The notes: a model not told the origin generated them from the sequence alone. Shown: positions 45,396 through 57,510, counted from the first letter of the stretch. The stretch: 64,000 nt of DNA from Conus ventricosus (GCA_018398815.1 CM031614.1:57088149-57152148), one strand, 5' to 3'. Numbers and translations are program-made.

Positions 45396-48300
45396 ATGGT
45401 TGTGAGCAGTTCAGTGTTTGACAAGTTTGTTCCTGTGGCTACTGCAGCATCTTTGTACACAGCTGGGACTGGTCGTCTAACCTGTGAACTGTGTCAGCGT
45501 CATGGCCACACACTGGAACGTTGTTATGGCATTACCAAGGCACCAGTGGGGGACCGAAAAGATGTTTTACGGCGTGTAGGTGCATGCTTTCGTTGTCTGT
45601 CCACAGCAAAGGGACACAATTACAGAAAATGCTGTGCAAAATGCACTAAATGCAAGGGAAAACATCATGCTCTGCTGTGTGTTCCAAGACAAAATTTCTC
45701 CTCTAATGGCAACACTGAGGTCAATGCAGTTCCTTCTAGTACAACCACACCCACATCTAACACAGTTGTGTCAAATGTTAATGCAAATCTGTCAAGTGGG
45801 AACACTATCTCTGAAAAGGCTTCTTCCCATGTTTTGTTGCAAACTGCCCGTGTTTCAGTGCATGGGAAGTGTGGAATCACTGAAGCTGTTGTCTTGTTTG
45901 ACACTGGGTCTGATAGAACTTACATTTCAAGTGATCTAGTGAACAGAATTCAGCCTGAGTGGGTTGGGTCTCAAAGTCTAGCTTATGCTGCCTTTGGCAA
46001 TGATCAATCCAGCAATGCTGAACAGAGGAATGTGTACAAGGTAAATTTACAGGGGTCTGAGGGAAATGTATCTGTGAAGGCTACTGAGATTCCTACTATT
46101 TGTGCTCCCATGTACCGTCCAGCTATCCCTCAAAATATGCTGACATCGTTTGGCAAAAACATTGAGTTTGTTGATGTTCATGAGGATGGTGAAGTAAAGG
46201 TGGATATTCTTGTGGGTCTTGATGCCTACTGGAAGCTGATAACACCTGAGATGGTGTTCTTGTCTGAGGGTCTGGTGGCTCAGCGGTCAGTGTTTGGTTG
46301 GATTTTGTCTGGTCCTTTGCCTGGAACCAAAGATGTCTCCAACAAAGTTGGTATTTCTCATCAATTGTTTTGCATGGAGATTTCAGAGTCCAGTTTGAAT
46401 AATTTTTGGGACTTGGAATCAGTTGGCATATTTGACAAAGAGTCTCCAGTAGTTGATCCGGTGTTGGATGATTTCAACAAAAAGGTTCAGTTCTCTAAAG
46501 ACAGATATGTGGTGTCTCTTCCATGGAAGGCTGAGGATATAAGACCCACACTTCTTGACAATGAAAAGCTAGCTCGGTCTCGTTTGGATCACTTGAGTCA
46601 TAAACTCAGCAAGGATCCAGAACTGGAATCTAGATATCATGTGGTTTTCTGTGATATGTTGAAAGAAAACATGATTGAAGAGGTTCCTCAAGATGAGATG
46701 GTTTGCTCTTACCCAGTGTTTTATTTGCCACATCGTCCAGTGGTCAAGGAGTCTAGTCTGACAACAAAGATACGTCCGGTGTTTGATGCTTCAGCCAAAG
46801 GGTTCAATGGAGTTTCATTGAATGATTGTTTGGAGACAGGTCCTAGTCTGATACCTGACTTACCTGGAATTTTAGTACGGTTCAGGCGATGGAAGGTGGC
46901 TCTGTTCTGCTGATGTAACAAAAGCATTTCTTCAAATCCAGTTGAATCATGAGGATCGGGATGTGCATCGATTCTTCTGGAATGATCAAGGTGTTATCAA
47001 AAAGATGAGATTCACTCGTGTACCCTTTGGTAACAAAAGCAGTCCCTTCTTGCTCAATGCAACCATCAAATACCATTTGGGTCAGTTCCCCCCTTCTCGT
47101 GTGACTGAGGAGCTTTCTGAAAATCTCTATATGGATGATTGGTTATCTGGGTGTGATGATCATTCAGAAGCATGTGACATGCTTAGAGAAGCAAATGAGA
47201 TTATGAGTCAAGCTGGTATGTCTCTGTCAAAATGGGGTTCCAATAGTGAACAGGTAGATGATGTACTTTGCAGAGAACTTCAAGATAAGTCTGTGGAACA
47301 GAATCTTTCAAAGTGCTGGGTATGCGATGGTTGATTTCTCAGGATTGTTTCTCCTTTGATGGAATTGCAGTTTCTAGTGATCTGTGTGTCACAAAAAGGG
47401 TAGTCCTGAGTCTAATCTCAAAGTTATTTGATCCCCTCGGATTTCTCACACCTTTCATCATAACAGCAAAATGTATGTTTCAAGAACTTTGGAGGCTGGG
47501 GGTACCTTGGGATCAGATTGTGCCTGTGAGCATACAAGGAAAATTCACAGTATGGGTCAAAGGTCTTGAGCATCTAAAAAGGTGGAAAATTCCTCGGAGT
47601 TACACAGGAGCTCCATGGACTGACATATCTGTGTTTCAGTTACAAGCTTTTGGTGACGCTTCCCAGTCTGCTTATGGTGCTTGTGTCTACTTACATGTGA
47701 AGATGCAGGATGGAACCTGGAAGTCGTCTCTGGTGATTGCGCGAGCTAAAGTAGCTCCCTCAAAAGACTGAGTTTGCACGCCTAGAATTGTTGGGAGCCT
47801 TACTCTGTGCTCGTTTGTGGTGGTCTATGTGCGGCAGACTTTGAAGTTAGATGAGGATGTGGTTTGTCACTGTTGGACAGACTCAGCGTGACTCTGGCTT
47901 GGATTCAGAGTGACCCATATAGGTGGAAACCTTTTGTTGCAAACAGAGTTGCTGAGATTCAGTCTCTTGTTAGTCCAGCACTGTGGAATCATTGTTCGGG
48001 CAAAGATAATCCTGCAGATTTACTTACCCGTGGAATCTCAGCAGAGGAGCTGTTGTTGAAGTCAAAGTTCTGGCTTCAGGGTCCTGACTTTCTGTCAAAC
48101 AAAGCTGCTTGTGGTAAGGAAGTCTTGAACGGTGGGAAGTCTGAGGAAGTTCAGCAAAAAGTTTCTGATGTTGTTTGTTCTGAAGCAAAAAAGTCTTATG
48201 TTACTCAGCACATGCTGATCACTGTGGCTCAGGAGGAAGGACAACCTGCTGTATCTAGGGCACCACAGCCAGATCTTGAGGTGAAAGAAATCCTTGACAT

Positions 48301-49945
48301 TGAAAGGTGGAGCAGTCTGATAAGAGCGTTGCGGGTAATGGGTTGGATATTGCGTTTCATGTCCAACATGAGAGTCTCAAAACAGCAACGTCAACATGGT
48401 GATTTGTCCTTTACTGAACTCTGTGATGCCAAACTCAGACTGTTAAAGTATGTGCAGAAGTCTGCCTTTTCAAAGGAACTGGAAGCGTTGCAAAGTGAAC
48501 AAACAGTACCACGTGGGTCTTCTATTCTGAAATTGTCTCCGTTCATTGGAAAGGATGGTCTGCTTCGTGTTGAAGGAAGGCTTCAGTTTTCAGGTTTACC
48601 CTATGAAGCCCAGCACCCTGTCATCTTACCCAAAGGTCATTTCAGTATACTGTTAGCTCGTCAGGTTCACAAATCCTTGAAGCATGCGGGTGTGAACAGC
48701 ATGTTGGTTGAGCTTAGGAATCAGTATTGGATTTCTAGGTGCTAGGCGTATCTGCAAAGGTGTGAAACGAGAGTGTATGTCATGCCAGCGTCAAGACGCC
48801 CCTCCTGGTACTCAGACCTGGGCTCCTTTACCGGAGTTGAGAGTGAAACAAGCACCGCCCTTTTCTGTTACAGGACTAGTCATTGTGGACCTTTGTATTG
48901 TTGTGATTTCACTGGAAAGAAATTCTATGTTCTTCTTTTTACCTGTGCGGTGATCAGAGCAGTACATCTGGAACTGGTGGAGTCCATGTCTAGTGAGGCT
49001 ACTGTCTTTGCTGTTTGAGGAGATTTTTTGCTCGTCGTGGCATGCCTTCAGTCTTGATGTCAGATAATGCAAAAGGATTTGTGGCTGCAAAGGATCATTT
49101 GGTGAAAGTTCTTGGTGCAGACGCTCCTGACTGGAAGTTCATTCTACCACGTGCTCCATGGTGGGGAGGTTGGTGGGAGCGGCTAGTCAGAGCTATCAAG
49201 TCAGCTTTGAAGAGATCAGTTGGCAAAAGATCACTCACACGAGTCGAGCTGGAAACCATTCTTCATGAGGTTGAAGCTTGTGTCAATTCCCGTCCTTTGA
49301 CATTTGTTGGTGATGAAGTGGACTCAGGGTTTGCTTTGACTCCTTCTCATTTCCTCCTGGACAAAAGGCCTTCTGGGTTGATACCTGTTCTCACTGTAGA
49401 AGATCTTGCTGTACAGTCTCAAGATTTAGTTCAGAGACAGGAGCTGCGTAGACAACTATTGGACAAATTTTGGTTGTGCTGGGTTAATGAATATCTACGC
49501 AATCTCCCACCTTGCAAAGGTAGTCCAGTCAACAAAAGGGTATCCGAGTGGGTTCAGTTGTTTTGGTTCGAGATGAACGTTGCAGCAAGTTAGAGTGGCC
49601 TTTGGGATTGTGCAAGCAGTGTATCCTGGTCGGGATGGGTTGATTCGGTCCGTTGAGGTGAAAACTGCCAGTGGAATCCTGAAAAGATCTATTCAACATG
49701 TTCATGATCTTGAAGTGATTGATGCCTTCAGTGACTCTCCGCAAATTTCTGCACAGTCAGCAGATGCTAAACCACCTGTTCATGTGCTGTCAGATATTGT
49801 TTGTCCTGATGCAGAGGTTACCAGTCAAAGCACAGAGAACATCAACAGTGAAGAAAACTTGTGTTCTGACTCATCAGTTGAAAACAATGACTCAGTGACA
49901 AGATATGGACGTCAGGTCAAAAGACCAGTGAAATTGAATCTGTAA
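45396..49945 (+). pseudogene. BEL/Pao nucleocapsid, protease and pol (frameshifted)
   Basis: In order: zinc knuckles (CELCQRHGHTLERC, CFRCLSTAKGHNYRKC, CAKCTKCKGKHHALLC); aspartic protease VVLFDTGSDRTYISS (DTG at 45900); RT with IRPVFDASAKGFNG, RVPFGNKSSPFLLNATI and YMDDWLSG (YMDD at 47128); RNase H with AFGDASQSAYGACVYL; CSGKDNPADLLTRG; an integrase zinc region (KSLKHAGVNSM, CMSCQ) and core pieces LMSDNAKGFVAAKDHL and PRAPWWGGWWERLVRAIKSA; and a C-terminal module with YPGRDGLIRSVEVKTASG. Frame changes occur near 46905, 47310, 47770, 47860, 48740, 48900-49015 and 49585. The break positions are listed only to show that the copy is inactive as read. Confidence 0.93.
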
Positions 49946-50311
49946 ACTTTCATACACACATTTGACAGCTTGTTTTCATTCCCCCTTCCCTGTTCCCTTC
50001 TCCATCCATCCCATTTCCTGCCCCTTCCCCTATGCTGAACAGAGTATCAGATTTAATGTGAATTTAATTGTTTGGTACATGTGCACTAATATAACTTTGA
50101 ACTAATATGCTGAACATAACTTTGAATTGGTACATTTTCATTGATGGGACTATGAATATGTAAAAGAAACCTCATCAAGATGGATCTTCAACTCTCCTTC
50201 GCAGTTGGGACTGTGAACTGTGTTTTCAAAGAAAAGGTCAATTATTGTTATGATTATTATTGTTGGAGTCTCTACAGAACTGACTTTACAGAGACTCCAA
50301 GGTGGGGAGAA

Positions 50312-50494
50312 TGTTGAAGATTGCGGTATTTGTTTTGGATGTTTTTGCATCCACGTATAGTGACCAGTCTTTTTCTAGCTCTCCCATGTTGAAGTATAGA
50401 AAATAAAAAGAGTTATTAACGACCGTTGATGGCTTCGGGTCTTTTTTACGAACCCCCTGTGTGGTTTGTAATATGTTCCATAGTTTATTGAACA
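50312..50494 (+). repeat. BEL/Pao 3' LTR
   Basis: Same sequence as the left LTR with one extra C in GTGACCAGTC and one in CGAACCCCCTG. Confidence 0.96.
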
Positions 50495-50499
50495 GTCTG

Positions 50500-50539
50500 A
50501 GATGAGCTAGCAAAAGAAGTTAGTAATGAAGTCGTGTAC
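50500..50539. other. Sequence adjoining the BEL/Pao element
   Basis: Continues the pre-insertion sequence after the GTCTG duplication. Nothing else is seen. Confidence 0.4.
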
Positions 50540-51510
50540 ATTTACATATTCCAGATGAGGTCTGACAAATGTTTTCAATAATCTTACGAATGTATTACTG
50601 TCTGTGTGTGAAACTGTCCTTTTTGCGAGTCAAAGCACACTGCCATTGCAATTTCATTATTAGCGTGTCTATCAAATTTCACGTTCTACTCAAAAGGAAC
50701 TCTAGTCCTTTTCATCAAAAACTTTTGCTCATATATTTCTCTTTGTAGGAAAATCTCATGTCTTTTTGACGGAAAATCTCATGGTCATTACGAAAGAATG
50801 CATTTATTTACACGTAGCACGTCGCGCTTATTTGTGTTAACATAAAAGATTCCATGTGTCTGACCGGTTAATTAGCTCATCTATAGCAGTATGCATCGTG
50901 TCTGTATCGCTGCTCAAAAAATAGATTTTTTGTGTTGTCCGCACAAGTGTTGCAAGAGCTAACAATCACAACTGGTATACTATTGATAAAATTGTTTGCA
51001 GAGAAAAGGGTCAGGTGCACTCCCTGAGGTACACCACTAAGAACTTTGTAAGGAGTGTGCATTCCCAACTGTCTTGTATCCTTTGGGAAATTTGACATCC
51101 AGTTGCTTCATGTGACCGGTCGTCTACCAGAAGACGGTCATGTGGGGCAGAAATCAAATTATGCAAGTTCGAAAGTCCATGTAGACTGACAACATCCAAT
51201 GATTTTCTGTTATCCAACAGTTGTGTTAAGTCATCCGTCACTTGCAATTGCTGTGTCACACAGAGAACGTCCAGGACTAAAGACACGTTGGCACTTAGAA
51301 AATGAGTTGCTGTTGATCTTACGGTGAACTAGTATGCTATCTCCTGAAGAAAAGAAAAAAAAACCCAACCCTTTGGAGTTTACACAGCACATGAATTCGG
51401 ATACCTGATCTGAAATTTCCTGACGATGATCTGTCTCTTCGTAAGAGGTGGCTTTTCCTCTTCCAATCGTGGGGCATTTTCCCTTTCTGTAAAGTGTCAA
51501 TAAATGGACC
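50540..51510 (-). mobile_element. Old degenerate LINE reverse transcriptase fragment
   Basis: On the minus strand, LLDNRKSLDVV and APHDRLLVDD correspond to the A box of RT. VLSGVPQGVHLTLFSANNFI is followed by CADNTKNLF, which corresponds to the GxPQG and FADDTK boxes, with the second catalytic Asp changed to Asn. Heavily mutated. It is a different, older copy from the LINE at 37040. Confidence 0.75.
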
Positions 51511-51544
51511 AGTGGAGTCGATTGTTCTTTATGAGCCCCTGTTC

Positions 51545-51740
51545 AACACCGGTGAAATATTTTACGGAAGAAAGAGTTTAACGAAATTTCCGGTGGGTTT
51601 TTAGAAGGTGTGTTTTAATGAGGTGTGTGTGTGTGTGTGTGTGTGTGTGAGAAATAATATGACTTGAGAGTTGACTTCAACGCGGTGATAGGCCTAGCCC
51701 GGATATAGCCCTTTACGATCGGCTGGGCTACTGGCAAGAT
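51545..51740 (+). mobile_element. 5'-truncated LINE 3' end (tail family)
   Basis: ATTTTACGGAAGAAAGAG, then GAGTTGACTTCAACGCGGTG and CCCTTTACGATCGGCTGGGC, align to 60465-60625. A TG microsatellite (about 51624-51649) has expanded inside it. Confidence 0.75.
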
Positions 51741-52037
51741 TCTCTCGCTCTCTCTGGAACACTGTAACAACATTGTCTTGGAGGAGCACACTGTTTCAAA
51801 ACTTCACAGCAGAATGACACCAGAGGAAAAACACCATTGATGTCACTGTTTACGTTCTGCTATGAATGGAAAACTGTTTCTGTCACCGAAAGCTTTGCCA
51901 GTTCATATTCACAGCATACTGCAAAAGGATATTCTTTTCTCTTAAATTATGCTTCAAATAGCCTGATAGGATATGATACGTGACTTACCAGTTTGAGTTG
52001 TTCTAAATGTAAACACGAACGCAGATCGCCTGGCCTC

Positions 52038-52045
52038 TGACGTCA
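52038..52045 (+). promoter_or_regulatory. CRE-like palindrome upstream of globin
   Basis: TGACGTCA, the full cAMP-response-element palindrome, lies ~300 bp before the proposed globin start. Function is not shown. An 8-mer can occur by chance. Confidence 0.3.
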
Positions 52046-52235
52046 TACTTTCAACGCGTCATTTCAAAATCGCCTGCCGCAAAGAGGATTTTATCCTGTT
52101 TCTGGTCTGAGTAATTATTATTATATTGAACGCATCGTTTAACCTCCGCCGTCAACTGTGAATTACATAATGTGGACGTACTCTTCAGTGTGAAAGTCCG
52201 TTCTATGTCAGTACAACTGAGAATCTCCACTTTGC

Positions 52236-52410
52236 CTTCCACGGGGATGTGCGCGACTAGATCTGAAACAGAAACGTCAAAAATTTCGGGGAAAGATCCT
52301 TGGAAAGATTCGCGGTCAGTTGCGTGGGGCAGGGCAGGGCAGCTTTCATGGGGATATGCGTGAGCAAAACGGAAACGTCTGAAGTCTCAAAAAGATTCTT
52401 GGTGGACGAC
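52236..52410 (+). repeat. Partial duplication of the globin N-terminal coding region
   Basis: GGGGATGTGCGCG, GAAACAGAAACGTC and AAAGATCCTTGG (52241-52303) parallel GGGGATATGCGTG, AAACGGAAACGTC and AAAGATTCTTGG (52350-52402). The upstream copy lacks an ATG at the equivalent position. Confidence 0.6.
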
Positions 52411-52773
52411 AGTCATTTCGTGGCTGTGACGGTCGCCACCAAATCCAAAACACCATCCGTGAAAGCCGCTGTTGCTTTTGAGGAGGCTCCCTTGTGTGTG
52501 TGGGTGTCACGAGGAATGCCTCATGAACGTCCTGATCTCTCCGAACTGAACAAACGTATTGTTCTGGAGTCGTGGGTGTACCTTCGGCCCAATATGTTCA
52601 AAATCGGACACATTCTGTTCAGCGAGATGTTTGCAGAAGCGCCGGTGTTGACGAAGTTGTTCAGAAAATATAACGTCCTCGTGGTCAAGGTGCCAGACGA
52701 GTCCCAGAAAGGTCAAGGCCTGGTGACGTCCAGGAGGGGCAGGTACTTTGCTATCAAAAGCCACGTGGACAAG
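52348..52773 (+). CDS. Globin X/neuroglobin-like globin, first exon (helices A-E)
   Basis: This exon encodes 142 residues. The N terminus MGICVSKTE fits the N-myristoylation consensus (Gly2, Ser6, Lys7), with Cys4 as a possible palmitoylation site, as known for globin X. A ~60-residue N-terminal extension precedes helix A (SELNKRIVLESWVYLRP, Trp76). Helix B follows (GHILFSEMFAEAPVL), then CD1 Phe105 (KLFRKYN) and a distal His139 in KSHVDK. CD1-to-E7 spacing is 34 residues, about 12 longer than usual. The donor AAG|GTGGGT at 52774 lies at helix position E11.0, the central intron position of neuroglobin. ATG 52348 was chosen because it gives the MG motif in a good context (TTCATGG). The frame is open further upstream but without a convincing start. 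Globins bind haem and O2. A membrane-attached, redox or signalling role is an inference. Confidence 0.8.
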
Positions 52774-52954
52774 GTGGGTCATGGGTTGGGCAAACTGGCA
52801 TTTAGGGGTTACCTTCTCATTCTTTTTGGCCAGACCTAACATCTCTGTGCATGAGGGCGTCCGCTGTCAAATATAGTGGATGTGTTGAAACCTATCAGTC
52901 TTTAGTGTGAATGGCATCTGTTGAACATCTCTAAATAATTGATTTTGCTAGAAA

Positions 52955-53170
52955 AACCAAATTAAAACAAAACAAAACAGACCAACAAACAAATCAACAA
53001 ACAAACCAGCAAACCAACCAATTAACCAACCAACCAACAAACAAAAAAACACACCAAAAAAACAACAAAGAAATAAACTAATAAAAAAAAAGTAACAAGC
53101 CAACTAACAAACCAACAAACCAACCAAAAATACAACAAACAAACAAATAAACAAACAACAAACCAACCAA
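52955..53170. repeat. CAAA/CCAA-rich simple sequence
   Basis: Imperfect AACAAACCAACC-type repeats directly beside the LINE 3' tail. A similar tract lies at 55985-56135. Confidence 0.85.
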
Positions 53171-53176
53171 CACGCT

Positions 53177-55500
53177 TAGGTAAGATAAGATAATGTTGCT
53201 TATAGCCAAGCCGACCGCAAAGGGCCACATCAGGGCTGTCACCATGTTAAAATCAACTCACAAGTCAGTCATTCACACAGTTCTTTAAAATACATCCAGA
53301 AACCCATCCGAAAGTTTGTTAAAAATCTTTCCACTGTAAAATCTCAGATCCGATGAAAAATGTTAATCTCTTTCAAGAACTCAAAGATCGCGTCAGAGTT
53401 TTCATGGAATCTGCTGTAAAATGTTTGTGTCTCACATCGTGCAAGTCCCAACACTCTAAAAGAATACGTTTCATTGTGAGTGGCACATGACATGGAACGC
53501 CACTGAGCTTCTTCACTCTTTAAAAGGTATGAATGGGTAAAATACGAATGGCCGGTGTGCAGCCCGCACAGAATTATTTCTTCTTTACGACCACCAGACG
53601 TAGATGAGAGGAACTCCTTAAGGTTTGTACGGATCTGAAAGAGTTTGTTATCCGTCTGTGTATTCCAATCCTCCTGTCAGAGGTCTCCGACATAATCGTT
53701 AATTTTGGGTTTCAGATCTGAGCAGGGGATATATGTTGGACAGTTTCTCACTTGTGGTATTCTTGGCCAAACGATCAACCATTTCGTTCCCTCCGATGCT
53801 AACATGACCAGGAACCCAAGCCAGAACTATGTTGTAACCCTCCACTTTCAACTTGGTAAAAAGTCCAAAGAAGTGTAAAAGTTCTGGATGCTGAAGGTTG
53901 CGGCTAGCTATGGCCTCCAAAGCTGACAGTGAATTTGACAGAAACGGAAAGTCCCTCTTCGTAGATTGTGAGATTATCCTCAGTGCCAGAACCAGAGCTG
54001 TAAGTTCAGCAGAGTAAACAGAAGCATCTGAAGGAATATGTTCTAACAGTATTTGAGGAGCACCAGGGCAATAGGCTGCACATGCCAGTCCGTCTTTATA
54101 CTTGGAACCGTCAGTGAAAATTTTCTGACAGGATGGGAATTTTCAACAGAGGTCAGCATACAATGCCTTGTATGCCAGGGAGCTGGTACATTCTTTGCAA
54201 AAAGCTGCAAGATCAAAACGAATCTCTGGTGTGAAAAAGGTCCACGGAGGCTGATCTGGAAACTTGGAAAAATTGGACACAACTCCTAGGTCTAGACCTG
54301 CATTCCGCGCGTGAGGCTGCATACGAAGACCAAACGGCGGAATACAGTTAGGGCTGTTTTCGAATTTGCTTTGAAACTGAGAGTCAAAGACACAGTCATA
54401 GGCAGGGTTCTCCGGTTCCGAGAACAGTCTGACATAGTAATTCAAAGACAGTTTCAGCCTGCGGTTGGACAGTGAGGGTTCACCTGCCTCTGTGTACAGG
54501 CTGTAGGCCCTACACAGGGGTGGTGCGGAATGCTTCAAGACAGAGACGAAGCCCTTGATGGTGGATAGGGTCCAAGAGTTTAAGGTAAGACGGTCTTGTA
54601 GAGCCGTACACAGCACAACCATAGTCCAGTTTGGAACGGACCAAGTCTCTGTAGAGGTGCAGCAGAGTTTTCTTATCAGCGCCCCAGTAAGTGTGTGCTA
54701 CGACCCGCAGAATATTCAGAGCTTTCTGGCAAGAAGTTTTGAGGTTCTTAATGTGGCTGAGAAAGTTGAGTTTTTGGTCAAAAATAACTCCAAGGAATTT
54801 GGCCTCTTTGACAGCTGGAATGGGAGATTTCCCTATTTTGATTTCAGGATCTGGAAAAAAAAAATAAAAAACTGACGAAATGATGGAAGTGAATGCACTG
54901 TGTCTTCGTAGGAGAAAAAGTGAAGCCGTTTGCATTCGCCCACTGATGAATTTTATCCACACAAAGCTGGAGCCTGCGCTGGACACTCGGGTATAGGCTT
55001 CCAGTTGCGTAGACAGCAAAACCATCCACAAACAATGAGCAGTCTGAACCCGTTGAACTGACTTGACAGTGTTGTTGATCTTGATGCTAAATAGGGCAGG
55101 AGACAGTGTGCTCCCTTGTGGAACACCCAACTCCTGCTCATGAACATCAGAGAGAGTTGTGCCGACCCGGACCTGAAACTGTCGTTCTGCCAAAAAAAAA
55201 AAATTTGAATGAAAAGTGGAAGATGACCCCGAAAACCAAGTTCCTGGAGATCATGAAGAATCCCAGATTTCCAGGTGGTATTGTAGGCTTTCTCCAAGTT
55301 GAAGAATATAGCCACTGCATGCTGTTTGTTCAGAAAGGCGTTCCGAAGCATAGATTCCAGACGGATCATATGGTCAACTGTAGTCCGATGTGTGCGGAAA
55401 CCACACTGTTCTTTCGCCAGAAGGCCGTCGGTTTCGAGTTTCCACATGAGTCTAGCATTGACCATTTTCTCCATCGATTTACAGACCAACATCGCTTATG
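53177..55500 (-). mobile_element. 5'-truncated LINE with RNase H (I/Jockey-like)
   Basis: Minus strand. RT starts at CKSMEKMVNARLMWKLE, then EQCGFRTHRTTVDHMIRLES, EKAYNTTWKSGILHDL, GVPQGSTLSPALFSIKIN and FVDGFAVYATGS, where the second catalytic Asp is Gly. A thumb follows (AKFLGVIFDQKLNFLSHIK, VRSKLDYGCAVYGSTR). RNase H follows with IFTDGSKYKDGLACAAYCPG and WVPGHVSIGGNEMVDRLAK. It ends in the tail complementary to TAAGATAAGATAATGTTGCT (53178 onward). The copy is truncated at the start of RT and has several frame breaks, so it is dead. A C-terminal RNase H places it nearer the I group than CR1. Confidence 0.88.
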
Positions 55501-56689
55501 TTAACTTTAACATGGTAAAGTTTGACATCCACTGGCATAATTATAAAGAATTAATTGAAAGTGAAGAAACGTAAACACGAAAATATATGTTTCATTAAAA
55601 AAACAACAAAAAAAAAAACAACAGCAAAAAACAAACAAACAAAAAATAAAATAAAATAAAACAAAGAACTCTAAGCCAGTTTAAAAGTATGTACTCATAA
55701 TGTCTGCGTATTCATTAAATATCAATTCTTGATACTTTGGATACTATCAATATAAAAATGACATATAATTTTTCATGGGAATGGCTGGCAGTTATTCATA
55801 CTTTTCTTTTGTGTATGCATATATGTTTTTGATTTGTGTTTGTTGCTCAGTCCTTTATTTTGTCCAGAGTATAGTTATATTTTCCTTTATCTTCTCAATT
55901 GTGAAATATTGAAATTATATGTAGATAAACTTGAACGGAAAATGAAAGTGTATATGGAGAGAAAAAAGTACAAATCATTAAAAAACAACAAAAAAAAACA
56001 TACAAAACAACAACAACAACAACCAACAGACAAACCTAGCAACAAACCAACCAACAGACACACAACAAACAAACCAACAGACCAGCTAACCAAACAGCAA
56101 ACCAACAAATCACCCAAGCAACCAACAAACCAACCAATAATATATATATATATATATAAACAAAACACATTCGAAAACCAGTGTTAGAAGCATGAAGCCC
56201 CAATTTTCAAACTTTACCTTTAATTGCAACCGCAGAATCTTTAAAGCTGGCATGTGAACCACATGGAAAGCGGCTGGCAGCTGTTTGGCTGCCACTCAGA
56301 CTGCTATACAACCAAAACGCCCAAAATCACGCCGCTTGTGTTCAGTGCTGCCAGTTCTGATACAAACTACGCAGGGCACCACCTACAGAGCCCCCAGCTG
56401 ATGACAATAATTGCTTAGTCTCAGAGCCAGAGTGAGCAAGCGTTCCCTCCAGAGGGCGTCACCATGTCCGTTCGACCACAGTCCCCATAAGCTTACCAAT
56501 ACCGGTGACCTAGGCTCAAACTCACCAAGGACATAGATGTGGGGAGGGATTCGAGGTCACCATTAGAGTAGGATATGAAGGGCTACAGAATCTAAGACCC
56601 TTGTTCATGCTGATCGATTAGGATGGGGGATAACAAAGATGGTGTTATGGAGTTTCATTTTAGTCTGTGACTGTGGGACAGGGCAGTAC
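55501..56689. other. Globin intron: A-rich and CCAA-rich DNA
   Basis: A-rich AACAAA/AAATA tract at 55595-55665, CAACAA/CCAACAAA tract at 55985-56135 and a short AT repeat at 56140-56158. The rest is unique with no gene seen. Confidence 0.6.
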
Positions 56690-56699
56690 TCTACATTTA

Positions 56700-56990
56700 C
56701 TTTCTTAAAATTATACCCCAGCACCAACCAGGCTTGAGAGATACAGACACCTGCAGTGTTGGTGAGGAAATCTGAGCGACGTCTTCAGAGACACATCCAT
56801 GAAGAGGATGAAATGCCACTGTGTGGTTTCAGTTTGCCCAGTAGAGCCCTTAGAGAACTCAGCACTGGGCAGGATCATCGAGCCTGTTGGTACAGAAAAA
56901 TGCCGCAAATAAATGGCTCTGACAGGAATCGAACGCACGACCTCACAGCCGAGAATCCGCGACACTGACCATTGCGCCACGGCAGACAGC
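56700..56990 (-). mobile_element. tRNA-derived SINE
   Basis: On the minus strand the head reads CCGTGGCGCAATGGTCAGTG (pol III A-box-like) and, ~30 nt on, GTGCGTTCGATTCCTG (B box). A ~220-bp non-tRNA body follows, ending near TAATTTTAAGAAAG. The head cannot fold as a complete functional tRNA with a CCA-ready acceptor, so this is called a SINE rather than a tRNA gene. The family is not identified. Confidence 0.7.
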
Positions 56991-57365
56991 CGTGAGCTAA
57001 CTGCGGACTGGTCCAGTGATCAGGGACATTTCTGTACGTGGGAGCGTGTATCTGTGCACCTGCTTTTGGACCATGCTCCAATGCATGTGTGTGTGTGTGT
57101 GTGTGCATCTGAAAGGGCATGCATACGCTGTCGCGTGCACGGTGAGGTGAAAGGCAGACACATTTCCGCTAACTTGTACTCATTTACCAGTGTGTATGAA
57201 GTGCCGTAGGGCTCATGCACTTCTAGACCGCTTTGTCAGGACGCTTTCTTTGTTGCGATTTAAACACTTTAAAGATGAAATACCCTTTTCCTTCGCCCTC
57301 CCCCCACACACTTCGCCCCTTCCCCATATTGCACATGAGTGTGTGTGTGTGTGTGGGGGGGGGGG

Positions 57366-57510
57366 GGGTAAGGTAAGGTAATGTTGGCTATAGCCCAGCC
57401 GACCGCAAAAGCCAGATCAGGGCTGTAACCGCGTTGAAGTCAACTCACAAATCGTTAAGAAAAAAAAAACCCATTCACATGACCCTTTAAAAATGCACCT
57501 TCTATGAGTG
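57366..57510 (-). mobile_element. LINE 3' tail copy
   Basis: GGTAAGGTAATGTTGGCTAT, AGCCCAGCCGACCGCAAA and GTTGAAGTCAACTCACAA match the 53178-53300 tail in the same orientation. 5'-truncated. Confidence 0.8.

Larger units (their letters stand above)
44157..50494 (+). mobile_element. BEL/Pao LTR retrotransposon
   Basis: Complete element with 181- and 183-bp LTRs beginning TGTT and ending AACA, and a 5-bp target duplication GTCTG (44152-44156 and 50495-50499). A primer-binding-like TGGTGCCGGAACCGGGA lies 5 nt inside the left LTR, and a purine-rich GGTGGGGAGAA precedes the right LTR. The gag-pol order (DUF1759-type gag, zinc knuckles, aspartic protease, RT, RNase H, H2C2-integrase, C-terminal domain) is that of BEL/Pao. 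The LTRs differ by only two one-base indels, so the insertion is recent, yet the coding region has at least seven breaks. No envelope-like frame was seen. Confidence 0.95.

Noticed and set aside
56910..56990. Functional tRNA gene
   Set aside because: Box A and B are present but a complete cloverleaf is not, and a SINE body follows.
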